From JANQEU01 sp965228045 (GTDB lineage: Bacteria; Bacteroidota; Bacteroidia; Cytophagales; Cyclobacteriaceae), in assembly GCA_965228045.1 (NCBI GenBank), contig OZ245789.1:3038001-3102000 (forward strand): a DNA stretch of 64,000 bases. Direction: 5' to 3'. The position numbers and the translations under genes were made by a program. The notes under the pieces were generated by a model, which saw only the letters and a program-made list of their open reading frames with translations, did not search any database and was not told where the DNA came from. This document shows positions 34,530-43,882 of this stretch, in pieces. How positions within the stretch are numbered: position 1 is the stretch's first letter; every line of letters begins with the position of its first letter.

Positions 34530-35735
34530 TCAGCCACCTTTCAGCGTATCTATTTCATCCATGATAGCTTCCGCTTTTTCAGGCATTTTCAACTGAGTAT
34601 ACAAATACGATAGCGTCTCAAGAGTAGGTACGTCATCACCTTTGAGGTCTTTAATGATTTCCCACTGCGGAAGTGCCACCTTTAATTTCTCCTGAATAAT
34701 AGGTGTCAATTCCTCCGCTTTTTTAAGATCTGCTTTTGATACACCCAATGCATTTCTTTCCTTGATGATTTCGTTAGCTTCAGAGATTAACATTACGCCT
34801 TTATTGTATTGAGCGCTATAGTGAGAGGGATCAGCTTCCACGGCTTTATTATAAGCTTCCATGGCGCGATTCTTCCGGTCCTCTTTTTCCGCCTCGTCCT
34901 CAACCTTCTCTGCAATCTCTTCATTCAGAATCCCAAGCGTGAACCATAAGTTTGGATCGTCTTGTTCCGCTTCAAGCTGAGCTTTTAGATTTTCTTCAGC
35001 TTCCTCTACTTTCTGCATTTGAATCAAAAGAGAAATCTCTGTTCTGGATAGGTCGTTATCTTCCGGATATACTTTCCTGATTTCACGGGTCAACCTAAGT
35101 GCTTCCTCTAAATCTTTTTCTACAGATCCTACCAAATAGATCAGTAAGTTCCAGATGCTCTTGTCCTGAAGACCATATTCAATAGCACTATAGAAATTCT
35201 TTATAGCGGCTTCATTTTCATTAATGTTCTGTGCAGAAACACCCGCATTGATATAAGCATTTGTATCCGCTGGACGGATCAAAGCTGCCCTCTCAAAATT
35301 TTCCATGGCAGTAGCATAATCCTCCGCACCATATGCGTTACCGCCTTTACCCATGTAATAAGCCCAGTACTTTTCTATGTGAGTGGTCATGGCAACAGGG
35401 ATGCCAGCATCCATCATAAACAGATCCTTCTCATCTCCATTCATCTCATTAGCTTTGATAAATGACTCCGCTGCGGTTGGAAGTGGATTCTCAGCGAGAC
35501 CCTGGTGTTCCTGAGTGGTGTCAATTACTGCATAGACCAGGCCTCTCAGGTAATAGGTCTTCGGATCATCTTTCGTTTTTTCGTAATCTACAGCTCGATC
35601 AATCATATCCTTTGCATCTGCCATTTTGCCAGAATTGATCCAGGTCTCTACCCGATTCAACTTAGGCTTAGGCTGCGCAATTGCCATAGTAGTACCTGCG
35701 ATCACTACCGCAAGCAAAATTGTAATCCTTTTCAT
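34530..35735 (-). CDS. exported TPR-repeat protein downstream of gyrA
   Basis: A 401-residue protein from the ATG at 35735, which gives a signal peptide (MKRITILLAVVIAGTTMAIAQ); a further ATG five codons upstream is less fitting. Four to six TPR-like repeats follow (for example WFTLGILNEEIAEKVEDEAEKEDRKNRAM, shortened here, and AYNKAVEADPSHYSAQYNKG). It probably acts in the periplasm as a protein-interaction scaffold. The gene begins 31 bases after gyrA in the same direction and ends at a strong terminator, so both are likely in one transcript. The functional link with gyrase is unclear. Confidence 0.82.
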   Translation of the reverse strand: MKRITILLAVVIAGTTMAIAQPKPKLNRVETWINSGKMADAKDMIDRAVDYEKTKDDPKTYYLRGLVYAVIDTTQEHQGLAENPLPTAAESFIKANEMNGDEKDLFMMDAGIPVAMTTHIEKYWAYYMGKGGNAYGAEDYATAMENFERAALIRPADTNAYINAGVSAQNINENEAAIKNFYSAIEYGLQDKSIWNLLIYLVGSVEKDLEEALRLTREIRKVYPEDNDLSRTEISLLIQMQKVEEAEENLKAQLEAEQDDPNLWFTLGILNEEIAEKVEDEAEKEDRKNRAMEAYNKAVEADPSHYSAQYNKGVMLISEANEIIKERNALGVSKADLKKAEELTPIIQEKLKVALPQWEIIKDLKGDDVPTLETLSYLYTQLKMPEKAEAIMDEIDTLKGG

Positions 35736-35766
35736 GTCTAAATATTTCAAAGTAAAATTCTAAAAT

Positions 35767-38292
35767 CTATTCTTTAGTCTCAGAGTCTCCCTCCGTGCCT
35801 TCCTCTTCAATATCTTCTACCTGCACCTCAACATAATCAATTTTTTCAACTGCTGAAATCTTATCGTTTTCATTCAGTCGAATCAGTTTGACTCCTTGGG
35901 TAGCTCTTCCCATAACTCTTAATGTCTCTATTGACATCCTAATGGCTATTCCCGATCTATTGATAATCATTAGATCATCATTATCGCGAACGGCTTTTAT
36001 AGCCACTAATTTGCCAGTTTTCTCCGTAACATTTAAAGTTTTTACACCTTTTCCACCTCTTTTCGTAATTCTATAGTCATCCAGAGAAGATCTCTTGCCA
36101 TATCCTTTCTCCGAAACGACCAAAAGCGAGAAATCTTCGTCTTTTCCCACACAAACCATGCCGACAACCAGTTCATTATCACCCAGATAGATCCCACGAA
36201 CTCCTGCCGCCGTTCTGCCCATAGGTCTTACATCCGATTCGTGGAAATTAATAGCCCGTCCCGAGTCGGTGGCAATTATGGTTTGATTATCACCATCTGT
36301 CAGTCTTACATCCAGCAGCTTATCACCTTCATTAATGGTGATGGCGTTAATCCCATTTTGTCTCGGTCGACTGTACGCTTCAAGAGATGTTTTCTTGATG
36401 GTACCTCTCATGGTACACATGATGAGGAAGTTATTATTGATGTAATCCGGATCAGTCAGGGTCTTAACATTTATAACGGACCGGATTTTATCTTCAACCT
36501 CGATATTGATCAGGTTCTGAATCGCTCTTCCCTTGGAAGTTTTGGATCCTTCAGGTATTTCCCAAACTTTTTTCCAAAATACCTTACCGAACTCTGTAAA
36601 AATCAGAAGATAGTTATGGGCAGAAGCAATAAACAAATGCTCTGTGAAATCATCTTCTTTCGAAGTGGCAGCTCTGGAACCAACTCCTCCCCTTCCTTGT
36701 GTGCGGTATTCTGTCAATGGAGTGCGCTTGATGTATCCACCGTGGGAAATGGTTATCACCATGTCCTCATCAGGAATCATGTCCTCTGCTGTGAAATCAT
36801 CCGCAGCGTGTTCGATGACAGATCTTCTTTCGTCTCCGTATCGCTCTTTTACTTCACCCAGCTCAGATTTTATGATATCCATCCTTTCATCCTCGTTTTC
36901 AAGAATAGATTTCAGTCGTTCAATAAGTGCCTTAACCTCCTCATACTCTTTGATGATCTTTTCACGCTCAAGACCGGTAAGTCTCTGAAGTCTCATCTCC
37001 AGAATGGCCTTAGCCTGGATTTCGGAAAGCTTGAATTTCTCCATCAATCCATCTCTGGCTTCATCCGGATCACGACTTTTTCTAATGAGTTCAATGACCT
37101 CATCAAGGTTATCGAGTGCAATCAAATATCCTTCTAGAATATGTGCCCTCTTCTCCGCTTCATCCAGCTCGTATTGTGTACGTCGGACCACAACCTCGTG
37201 TCGATGATCTACATAATGAACAATCAAGTCCTTAAGATTCAATGTGCGAGGTCGACCTTTAACAAGGGCTACATTATTAACACTAAAGCTTGATTGAAGT
37301 TGGGTGTATTTGTAAAGGGTATTAAGTACAATATTTGGAATTGCGTCCTTCTTAAGCTCATACACTATTCTGAGACCGTGACGATCAGACTCGTCACGCA
37401 TATCCGATATTCCCTCAATTTTCTTTTCATTGATGAGCTGAGCAGTCTTCTCGATCATCGAGGCTTTATTTACCTGATATGGTATTTCGGTAACTATGAT
37501 CTGCTCACGACCATTTTTGGTTTCCTCGATCTCAGCCTTTGCCCTGATGACGATTCTTCCACGACCTGTTTCGAACGCCGCCCTAACTCCCTGGTAACCG
37601 TATATGATACCCCCTGTCGGGAAATCAGGAGCAATGATAAGTTTCGACAATTCGTCGATTGAAATATCCCTGTTATCAATATACGCAATGATTCCATCCA
37701 CTACTTCCGTCAGGTTGTGAGGCGCCATATTTGTGGCCATACCCACAGCAATGCCTGAAGCACCATTCAAAAGCAGGTTTGGAAGCTTGGCGGGAAGTAC
37801 TGATGGTTCAGAGGCAGAATCATCATAATTGGGTACAAAGTCTACTGTGTTCTTATTGATATCCGCCAGCAACTCCTCAGAGATGCGCTTCAATCTCGCC
37901 TCTGTATATCGCATGGCCGCCGGGCTGTCTCCATCGACAGAGCCAAAATTCCCCTGTCCATCAACCAAAGGATATCTTAAGGACCACTCCTGAGCCATAC
38001 GTACCATGGTATCGTATACAGCAGTATCTCCGTGGGGGTGATACTTACCCAGTACATCCCCAACGATTCTGGCACATTTCTTATACGGTCTGTTGTAGTT
38101 AACACCTAGTTCGTCCATCCCATAAAGGATGCGACGATGCACTGGTTTAAGTCCGTCACGGACGTCGGGAAGTGCTCTTGAGATGATTACGCTCATCGAA
38201 TAATCGATGTAGGCGCCTTTCATTTCATCTTCAATATTTATTGCAATGATATTCTCTCCCGATCTGGGATTTTCATTGTCACCCTCTGCCAT
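35767..38292 (-). CDS. gyrA: DNA gyrase subunit A
   Basis: An 841-residue type II topoisomerase subunit. The catalytic Tyr is Y129 in AAMRYTEARL; the region HPHGDTAVYDTMVRMAQ precedes it, with Thr90 and Asp94 at the positions equivalent to E. coli Ser83 and Asp87. The C-terminal beta-pinwheel starts near residue 510 and holds TQGRGGVG and KRGGKGV loops of GyrA-box type, followed by an acidic tail (EDIEEEGTEGDSETKE). It cuts and rejoins DNA while GyrB supplies ATP to introduce negative supercoils. Thr at the Ser83 position is common in wild-type enzymes and is not evidence of drug resistance. Confidence 0.97.
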   Translation of the reverse strand: MAEGDNENPRSGENIIAINIEDEMKGAYIDYSMSVIISRALPDVRDGLKPVHRRILYGMDELGVNYNRPYKKCARIVGDVLGKYHPHGDTAVYDTMVRMAQEWSLRYPLVDGQGNFGSVDGDSPAAMRYTEARLKRISEELLADINKNTVDFVPNYDDSASEPSVLPAKLPNLLLNGASGIAVGMATNMAPHNLTEVVDGIIAYIDNRDISIDELSKLIIAPDFPTGGIIYGYQGVRAAFETGRGRIVIRAKAEIEETKNGREQIIVTEIPYQVNKASMIEKTAQLINEKKIEGISDMRDESDRHGLRIVYELKKDAIPNIVLNTLYKYTQLQSSFSVNNVALVKGRPRTLNLKDLIVHYVDHRHEVVVRRTQYELDEAEKRAHILEGYLIALDNLDEVIELIRKSRDPDEARDGLMEKFKLSEIQAKAILEMRLQRLTGLEREKIIKEYEEVKALIERLKSILENEDERMDIIKSELGEVKERYGDERRSVIEHAADDFTAEDMIPDEDMVITISHGGYIKRTPLTEYRTQGRGGVGSRAATSKEDDFTEHLFIASAHNYLLIFTEFGKVFWKKVWEIPEGSKTSKGRAIQNLINIEVEDKIRSVINVKTLTDPDYINNNFLIMCTMRGTIKKTSLEAYSRPRQNGINAITINEGDKLLDVRLTDGDNQTIIATDSGRAINFHESDVRPMGRTAAGVRGIYLGDNELVVGMVCVGKDEDFSLLVVSEKGYGKRSSLDDYRITKRGGKGVKTLNVTEKTGKLVAIKAVRDNDDLMIINRSGIAIRMSIETLRVMGRATQGVKLIRLNENDKISAVEKIDYVEVQVEDIEEEGTEGDSETKE

Positions 38293-38362
38293 CTATTGAT
38301 TAGTAAATTTGACTCTAAAAATTTGCCGCAAGATACCGATTTTTTTGCTCTAAACCGAGCGA

Positions 38363-39469
38363 TCAGTATGGATTCAACTTGTTTCTGTTTCGGAATTTAT
38401 ACCGAAATAGTTTGCGATGATTTTCACCGATTTTGGGGTTCTGTTTTTTCCAAAATGGCTGACCCCTAACCTCCATGAGTTGTCCGCTTGTAGGGTCGGT
38501 AATAACATGCTTCAACTGGGCGTGATCACTGGCAATCGGTGATCTGGGAATTTCCGGAATATTGATACTGATACCTACCTGGACCGAAAAGGCATTCTGA
38601 CCATGGTTGATCGCTCCTCCCCCTGGAATGTTAATATTATAATTTCGGAGGTCGTACGATGGCCTGACAATTATTCTGAAATATTCGGACCATACGTTTT
38701 CTATGGTTACCCCAAAATTGAAATAAGTGCCGGCGTTTAGCAAGGTCTTATCGAATACCGAACCATATATCATCTTACCAGCTCTCAACTCCCCTACAAA
38801 ATTAAAATTCCAATATTGATAGAAGTTGTAGCCCAACATTCCAAAAAAACTATTGAAACTGGTGCTTTTAAAGTCCGGCTCATACACCCTGATGATATCA
38901 GAGTAGCTCAACGGCCGAAGCTCAGTAATCCATTGTCTTTCATAGGTCCAACCAATACCACCTCTGAAATTTCCATAATCATAATGAGCAGAGAAATTAA
39001 CTGGTATTCCACGACCGAAACCTTCAAATGAAAGACCCGAAGTATCGGGTATAATGAAGGGTATGTCATTGAGTGCGGGATTGTTTACGGCTTCATACGG
39101 AGGTCCATTAGGCAGGACAAAAGGAACATTGTAGTTCAATAGGATATCTACTTCCTGGCCTTCAACAGGTGCATTTAACCAGTTTGAAAACCCAATGACG
39201 TTCTCCGGCAGTGTCTCCCCTTCATCCAATACGATCATCTGCTGAGTCTGATCCTGAATGAAGTAGAACCCGGAGAAATCATGTGTATAATTAGTGTGCG
39301 TGTAACCAAAAGTAAGACTCCATGAAATCTTGTTTAGTGCTACCCTGGCCGGATTGCGGTAAATATTGTACTTTCTGTAGATATCGGGAGATACCTCCTG
39401 TGATAAAACCGCGCTATTGAAGCACGCCATTACACTTAAAAAGATGATGAGTCTCTGTTGTGTTTTAAT
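38363..39469 (-). CDS. outer-membrane beta-barrel-like protein, probable ATT start
   Basis: From the ATG at 39430 the protein has 355 residues and only a truncated hydrophobic start (MACFNSAVLSQ). Extending the frame 13 codons upstream to an ATT at 39469 gives IKTQQRLIIFLSVMACFNSAVLSQ, a complete signal peptide; a TAG lies two codons further up and no ATG, GTG or TTG is available in between. I take the ATT as the likely start. The mature part has alternating aromatic strands (WSLTFGYTHTNYTHDFSGFYF, shortened: aromatic every other residue) and a terminal Y, the layout of an outer-membrane barrel. No family is recognised; it lacks PorP/SprF signatures. Confidence 0.6.
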   Translation of the reverse strand: MKTQQRLIIFLSVMACFNSAVLSQEVSPDIYRKYNIYRNPARVALNKISWSLTFGYTHTNYTHDFSGFYFIQDQTQQMIVLDEGETLPENVIGFSNWLNAPVEGQEVDILLNYNVPFVLPNGPPYEAVNNPALNDIPFIIPDTSGLSFEGFGRGIPVNFSAHYDYGNFRGGIGWTYERQWITELRPLSYSDIIRVYEPDFKSTSFNSFFGMLGYNFYQYWNFNFVGELRAGKMIYGSVFDKTLLNAGTYFNFGVTIENVWSEYFRIIVRPSYDLRNYNINIPGGGAINHGQNAFSVQVGISINIPEIPRSPIASDHAQLKHVITDPTSGQLMEVRGQPFWKKQNPKIGENHRKLFRYKFRNRNKLNPY

Positions 39470-39506
39470 GGTCTACCTGTTTGAGAAGCACAAAATTACC
39501 AACATT

Positions 39507-40517
39507 TCAGCGAATGTCCACCAAACGTACGTCAAAGAGCAAAATACTGAATGGAGGTACATCTAATGCATATTCCGGGATTATCCTTGCTGTAAACAAA
39601 TGATCTTCTAAATTGTAATTAACCGGGATCCAACTTGCACTTTCCTGATATCCGGCCATAGATGGAATTACGATCACCGCCCTCTCTCCTAATCTCAAAA
39701 ATCCTAATCCCTCTTCGAGGCCTGGCAAAATCTCGGTAACCCCGTACTCCAATTCAAATTGACTTACAGAACCTATGGTCAGTGTATCTTCCAACTCAGG
39801 TCCGCTCATGATATGCACAGTGTAGTTGAGTGTCAGTAGATCACCATTTGAGGGCAATGGTTGAGCGGTGACTGTGTCCTTTGTCAGTCTTTTGAAGATT
39901 GAGCCGGAGGGCAGGTTGATAACCGGCTCCACAGGTGATTCCAGTGTGTCATTTAGACTATTGGCAAGAATAAAGTCATTAATATCAGAAAGCTGCTGTC
40001 CGTCGACATCATTTTGGGTCTGCACCTCGGCTATTTTGACAATCATATGGACGTAGCTGCTGTCGTCAATAATCCCCCGAAAATCAAATCCTTCCCAACC
40101 CTGGGAAGGAGGTAAAATAAACCCATATTCTTCACCTTCTCTCATTAAACTAAGTCCATAATCCAGGCCGGTAGGATAAATGGAATTAGTCCCCTGTTTC
40201 ATGATTCCGGGAACGTCCACATCTTCATCCAGATTATCAATGATCACTGTACCTTCCGGTGAGAATTCTTCCAGGCGATAATAGACGGTGGAAATCCTGG
40301 AGGCGGCAGATGCACTGTCAGGTTGCTGTGAAATTGGGTAATAAAGGATTCCATTTGGTCCTTCCTGAAACTCAATTCCGTTTTCTACCTGAAATGCTGA
40401 AATCAATGAATCAAGTTGCACGTCACCAGACGGTGAGATGTCACCATCATTTCCACAACCAGTAAATCCAAGTAGAAAAGCGGGTGCGCAGAAAAATAAC
40501 AGGATTCTGACTAGCAT
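39507..40517 (-). CDS. lipoprotein with two FKBP-like peptidyl-prolyl isomerase domains
   Basis: A 336-residue protein from the ATG at 40517: the SPII signal ends LLGFTGC, with the Cys lipidated. Two FKBP-like segments follow, one ending in an IYPTGLDYGLSLMREGEEYGFILPP motif (shortened) and a second with EILPGLEEGLGFLRLGERAVIVIPS and a final SILLFDVRLVDIR, the usual FKBP ending. These domains fold periplasmic or surface proteins at proline bonds. An upstream in-frame TTG at 40556 would only lengthen the leader. Its gene starts 45 bases after the upstream unknown gene. Confidence 0.85.
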   Translation of the reverse strand: MLVRILLFFCAPAFLLGFTGCGNDGDISPSGDVQLDSLISAFQVENGIEFQEGPNGILYYPISQQPDSASAASRISTVYYRLEEFSPEGTVIIDNLDEDVDVPGIMKQGTNSIYPTGLDYGLSLMREGEEYGFILPPSQGWEGFDFRGIIDDSSYVHMIVKIAEVQTQNDVDGQQLSDINDFILANSLNDTLESPVEPVINLPSGSIFKRLTKDTVTAQPLPSNGDLLTLNYTVHIMSGPELEDTLTIGSVSQFELEYGVTEILPGLEEGLGFLRLGERAVIVIPSMAGYQESASWIPVNYNLEDHLFTARIIPEYALDVPPFSILLFDVRLVDIR

Positions 40518-40562
40518 CTTTCCTGTAACGTTAGGATTAGGCGGGTATTGCGGCAAGGAGAT

Positions 40563-41183
40563 TTAGCCCTTCACATCGAAGGTTTTACAAAACATATGGA
40601 AAACCGGGACCTGGCTCAATCCCAGTGCTTCACCAATTTCCAACATTACACCATACTCTGCTTTTCCAATGGCGCGGTGGTCACTTATGATCTCCTCATC
40701 GTTTTCCAGGAAAAAAGAGGCTATAAAGCGAATTAAGATATAAGGCTGACGAAGCACTTCACGTTTATACTCTTCATATGACACTTCCTTGTCCTCTACG
40801 AAGCTTTCTTTCTTAAGTCCCTCATAATTAAAAGAGGACTCGATCGACAATTTTAACACTCCGTAAAACTTGTCTTTCCACTGGGAAAAGTTTTTGATCA
40901 AAAACTTCATGGCAAACACCACCGGATCTTTTTTCATGAAATACCCACCCTTGGAAAGTTTCCTAGCTTTCTTGTTTAACGCCCTTTCCTCAAAAATGCT
41001 GATACTGTCATTTGCCAGAGCAATTCCCAGTGTGGGAGCCATGATGACCAGCGAGAAGAAATCATTGTCGCTGATCTCCAAATACGGAGCTTCATTTTTA
41101 CAAAAATCTTTTTTCAATTCCAGATTCGCGCTTTGAATTTCCGGAATTTCCATCAAGGAGTCTACTTCGTATTCGGTGAACAT
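40563..41183 (-). CDS. cytoplasmic protein of unknown function
   Basis: A 206-residue helical protein with no signal peptide or membrane segment. I recognise no family. The N-terminus (MFTEYEVDSLMEIPEIQS) is acidic; a central part is rich in Lys and Phe (KFLIKNFSQWKDKFYGVLK) and the C-terminus mixes hydrophobic helices (ILIRFIASFFLENDEEII). It lies 43 bases after the terminator of the upstream gene and 45 bases before the FKBP lipoprotein. Confidence 0.55.
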   Translation of the reverse strand: MFTEYEVDSLMEIPEIQSANLELKKDFCKNEAPYLEISDNDFFSLVIMAPTLGIALANDSISIFEERALNKKARKLSKGGYFMKKDPVVFAMKFLIKNFSQWKDKFYGVLKLSIESSFNYEGLKKESFVEDKEVSYEEYKREVLRQPYILIRFIASFFLENDEEIISDHRAIGKAEYGVMLEIGEALGLSQVPVFHMFCKTFDVKG

Positions 41184-41225
41184 GAGAAATTAATTTGTGT
41201 CAAATTAATAACCTTTTGAAGAAAT

Positions 41226-41252
41226 AAAAAAAGGGTTTGATCATCAAACCCT
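41226..41252 (-). terminator. intrinsic terminator after the DUF4168-like gene
   Basis: Arms 41232-41240 and 41244-41252 form a perfect nine-base stem around a TCA loop (TGA on the minus strand); the minus-strand side continues with a run of seven T residues (41232-41226). It sits 24 bases past the stop of the gene at 41276 and closes the long minus-strand run that begins at mnmA. Confidence 0.85.
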
Positions 41253-41275
41253 CCTAAAATAATTTCAAACGGTAA

Positions 41276-41770
41276 TTAACCCGCGTCTGTGTCCGTCTCC
41301 ACTGCCTCAGCCTCAACTTTTAAAGCCTCAAGAATCACAGTATAACGGTCTTTCACTTCGTCATCTGATTTCAGGGCTTTTCTCAAATCATTATACAGTC
41401 CGGCACCGATATCTTCCTTAATTTTAGTAGTGTAGGTCTCTTTGAAAATATCTTTCTTCTCCTCGATCCTGGCCTGGATCGCTTCAAAAACGGCAACCTC
41501 CTCTTCCGAGGCCTCGGTGCCATCGAGGCTTCCTGACTTGCTCGCTTTAGATAATTCATTGTATCCTGATGCGTCCAATACACCGGACTCGTCCAGCCAG
41601 ATCCCTACAGAATCTCTTACAACATTTCCCAATTCGTCCTGAGCTTGTTCTGCCCATACCATAACTGCAGCGTACTTTTTCAGGTCGTCATCGGAAAAGG
41701 TAGTTTCTTCCTGAGCAGACGCTGAAAACACCAACACCAAGCTTCCTACTAGTCCAAATATTCTCTTCAT
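41276..41770 (-). CDS. exported DUF4168-like protein
   Basis: A 164-residue protein from the ATG at 41770, with a signal peptide ending FSASAQ. The remainder is acidic and helical; TFSDDDLKKYAAVMVWAEQAQDEL resembles the start of a DUF4168 domain, and the chain ends in a Glu/Asp-rich tail (VEAEAVETDTDAG). It is the last gene before a strong terminator and follows the COG3014-like lipoprotein gene by 89 bases. The role is not known; a periplasmic or surface location is likely. Confidence 0.65.
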   Translation of the reverse strand: MKRIFGLVGSLVLVFSASAQEETTFSDDDLKKYAAVMVWAEQAQDELGNVVRDSVGIWLDESGVLDASGYNELSKASKSGSLDGTEASEEEVAVFEAIQARIEEKKDIFKETYTTKIKEDIGAGLYNDLRKALKSDDEVKDRYTVILEALKVEAEAVETDTDAG

Positions 41771-41859
41771 GATTCGTCTTAAAATTTTGGTTTTCAATAG
41801 ATATAAGCGGCCAAAGATAGAAAAAGTGCCTTAAAATGCGAGATTAATGATATTTGGGG

Positions 41860-43224
41860 TCAATTTAAGGTTTGATAGGAATGAAAATAGGTCTTTCCTT
41901 TCTGCCCTTCAAACTCAAAAGTCTCCAAAGTGGTATTGATATTTCCCCTGTTACCCCGCAACTTAATTTCATTCTTGCCAGGATCAAGAGGTACCCTGGA
42001 GTAGTAAATACTATGTGGTATAGTCTGCCAGTTTCGTGTATCCGCCTTTTCTGTGGCGGCATTGACAAGCCCTACTATTAAACCAAGTCCTTCATTTTCT
42101 TTTTCAATCGATTCTTCCAGTGCTTTTTTCAAACCTGCCCGTAATAAAGACTTGCCTAGTTCCAGCACCATACGCTGCTGAAGTGATTTAAACGCAATTC
42201 CGTTTACATCCTCTGTCATTTCCATTTGTACCGTTTCTCCGTTGACTGATATGCTTGCTCCGTCAAAATATGGTGGTCGCTCTATGTATTTCGGTACGGT
42301 AACCCTGAAGATCTCAAGGTCTGTAAGTGAGCTTTTCTCATCTCCTGAAGTTGAAAATGGAAAAGCAAAGCCTAATTCATCATTTACAAAAACAACACCC
42401 CCCTCATTTTCCATGGTCACAAAATTGATGGACCATTCATCTTTCACGGGTCCGAGACCATTGTGCCAAAAGAACACGATGTCACCATGTGGATTTGTCG
42501 ATGGCTGGTAGGTGATCTCGAACTTTTTCTCATAGAAGTCAACTTCATTGAAAAAACCGGACAAGTAAGCTGTTCTCAGAAGATCCTTCTTTAATTGGTC
42601 CGGTGCGGAGAGTCCAAAGAACTTCTCGTAGTCCGTTTCATAAATATTGAGGGCATTCCTGTAGGCAATGAAAGCGTTGTTATATTCTCCATTAGCATCA
42701 TAAATGAGTCCCATCAGGTTATGAATGAAGGCGTCCTGTTTGTATTTATTATCTGATTTGTACTTATCGGCCAATTCGTAAAGTCGGTTATTCAACCTTC
42801 GACACTCCACCAGAGCGGCTTCATAATCATTCTGCTTCAGAAAATTCATGGCCTTATAGTAAAGCAGCAGCAAGTGCTCATGGTCTTCACCAGGATACTC
42901 AATCGCATTAGGATTGGTCAAGAAGGAAGCAGCTGTGTTGAAGTAATTCTTTTGGTAATCTTCACCATAGATATAGGCCTTTTCGAAGTAGTTATTTGAT
43001 ACTTCATAATTTCCCAAAAGATGATGAACTACACCACTGTTTGCCAGGTATAGAAAACGGGCTTTCTTTTTGAGTCCTTTCCTATTGCCATAGATAATAT
43101 CCCAGGCCTCATCCATGTGACCGGATTCAAAGGCCTGGTTAAATTCATAGCTTGTCTGGTAGTAAGTGGCACACGAAAGCACCACAAAGGTAACCACCAG
43201 CCAAAGTGATATCCTTTTGATCAT
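41860..43224 (-). CDS. COG3014-like TPR lipoprotein
   Basis: A 454-residue lipoprotein: MIKRISLWLVVTFVVLSC gives lipidated Cys18. Residues 25-200 form TPR-like repeats (VVHHLLGNYEVSNNYFEKA, AFIHNLMGLIYDANGEYNNAFIAYRNA shortened), and the C-terminal half has beta structure with FFWHNGLGPVKDEW and YSRVPLDPGKNEIKL. This matches an uncharacterised family known as COG3014. In other bacteria members lie next to an LpoB-like lipoprotein gene, as here, 25 bases upstream, suggesting joint work on an envelope process. Confidence 0.75.
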   Translation of the reverse strand: MIKRISLWLVVTFVVLSCATYYQTSYEFNQAFESGHMDEAWDIIYGNRKGLKKKARFLYLANSGVVHHLLGNYEVSNNYFEKAYIYGEDYQKNYFNTAASFLTNPNAIEYPGEDHEHLLLLYYKAMNFLKQNDYEAALVECRRLNNRLYELADKYKSDNKYKQDAFIHNLMGLIYDANGEYNNAFIAYRNALNIYETDYEKFFGLSAPDQLKKDLLRTAYLSGFFNEVDFYEKKFEITYQPSTNPHGDIVFFWHNGLGPVKDEWSINFVTMENEGGVVFVNDELGFAFPFSTSGDEKSSLTDLEIFRVTVPKYIERPPYFDGASISVNGETVQMEMTEDVNGIAFKSLQQRMVLELGKSLLRAGLKKALEESIEKENEGLGLIVGLVNAATEKADTRNWQTIPHSIYYSRVPLDPGKNEIKLRGNRGNINTTLETFEFEGQKGKTYFHSYQTLN

Positions 43225-43249
43225 TGATATTTTCGTGAAAAGCCAGGGA

Positions 43250-43837
43250 TCAGTTTCGGATGTATTTCTTGATCTCCTTATCTCCTATCCAAACCTTTTC
43301 GTTTGTCTCTAGGTTTGCAAGCTCAAGGTTCACTTTGTAGTTTACAACTTTCTCATTCCGGTAGGAATCCGTGACTGAAGTGATAACTCCAAACATCATG
43401 AAATCAGCTCCCAGTTCTTTTCCCCATTGAGCCTGAGTCTCAGGTGAGGCAAACTCACCTTGCTGTGCTCGCTCCTCTCTCAATTTTTCACGAAACTCGG
43501 AGTTCTGAACAACACGTACCATTCCGGAGTTTATAAACTCTCTCTCTATGTCTTTGATGAATGTTTCTGATTCGATGTGCTCGCTGCTTTTATTTGAGAC
43601 CATGCCTACGATGACCACAGGTTTGCGATTCATGGCCCGGCTAAAATCATCTTTCCATGGACGATTTAGTACATCTCTGATCATCTCTTCCGCTACAAGT
43701 TTGGAGTCAGTGTCATTCCATCGTCCACTCAGATCGATCTGCTGATCCGGACTTACCCTGGTGACACTTCTATTTGAACAACTGCTGGCAAAAATCATGA
43801 CCGCCGCGGCGAATACTAAGGTGTTTAAATATTTCAT
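43250..43837 (-). CDS. LpoB-like penicillin-binding-protein activator lipoprotein
   Basis: A 195-residue SPII lipoprotein from the ATG at 43837 (MKYLNTLVFAAAVMIFASSC). The mature part fits the LpoB fold: DLSGRWNDTDSKLVAEEMI, then KPVVIVGMVSNKSSEHIESETFIKD, then DFMMFGVITSVTDSYRNEKVVNYKVNLELA, similar to the CsgG/TolB-like N-terminal domain. In enterobacteria LpoB spans to the inner membrane and activates PBP1B; Bacteroidota homologues have unknown partners. The neighbouring COG3014 gene repeats a pairing seen elsewhere. An earlier in-frame start at 43873 is not preferred since it weakens the signal peptide. Confidence 0.82.
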   Translation of the reverse strand: MKYLNTLVFAAAVMIFASSCSNRSVTRVSPDQQIDLSGRWNDTDSKLVAEEMIRDVLNRPWKDDFSRAMNRKPVVIVGMVSNKSSEHIESETFIKDIEREFINSGMVRVVQNSEFREKLREERAQQGEFASPETQAQWGKELGADFMMFGVITSVTDSYRNEKVVNYKVNLELANLETNEKVWIGDKEIKKYIRN

Positions 43838-43882
43838 TTGAGTCTTAAATGTGATAAACAAAATTATGTTCAATTGGCCAGT

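Noticed and set aside
36241..37137. 298-residue open frame on the plus strand
   Set aside because: It lies wholly antisense to gyrA, whose frame is fully conserved; the opposite translation shows no domain and reflects codon bias.
38000..38060. Thr at the Ser83-equivalent of GyrA as a quinolone-resistance change
   Set aside because: Thr at this position is common in wild-type GyrA of many bacteria, and Asp94 is unchanged.
38363..39469. Outer-membrane barrel as PorP/SprF of the type IX system
   Set aside because: It lacks the N-terminal DPQFSQFY-type motif and the usual repeat layout, so the resemblance is only that of a barrel.
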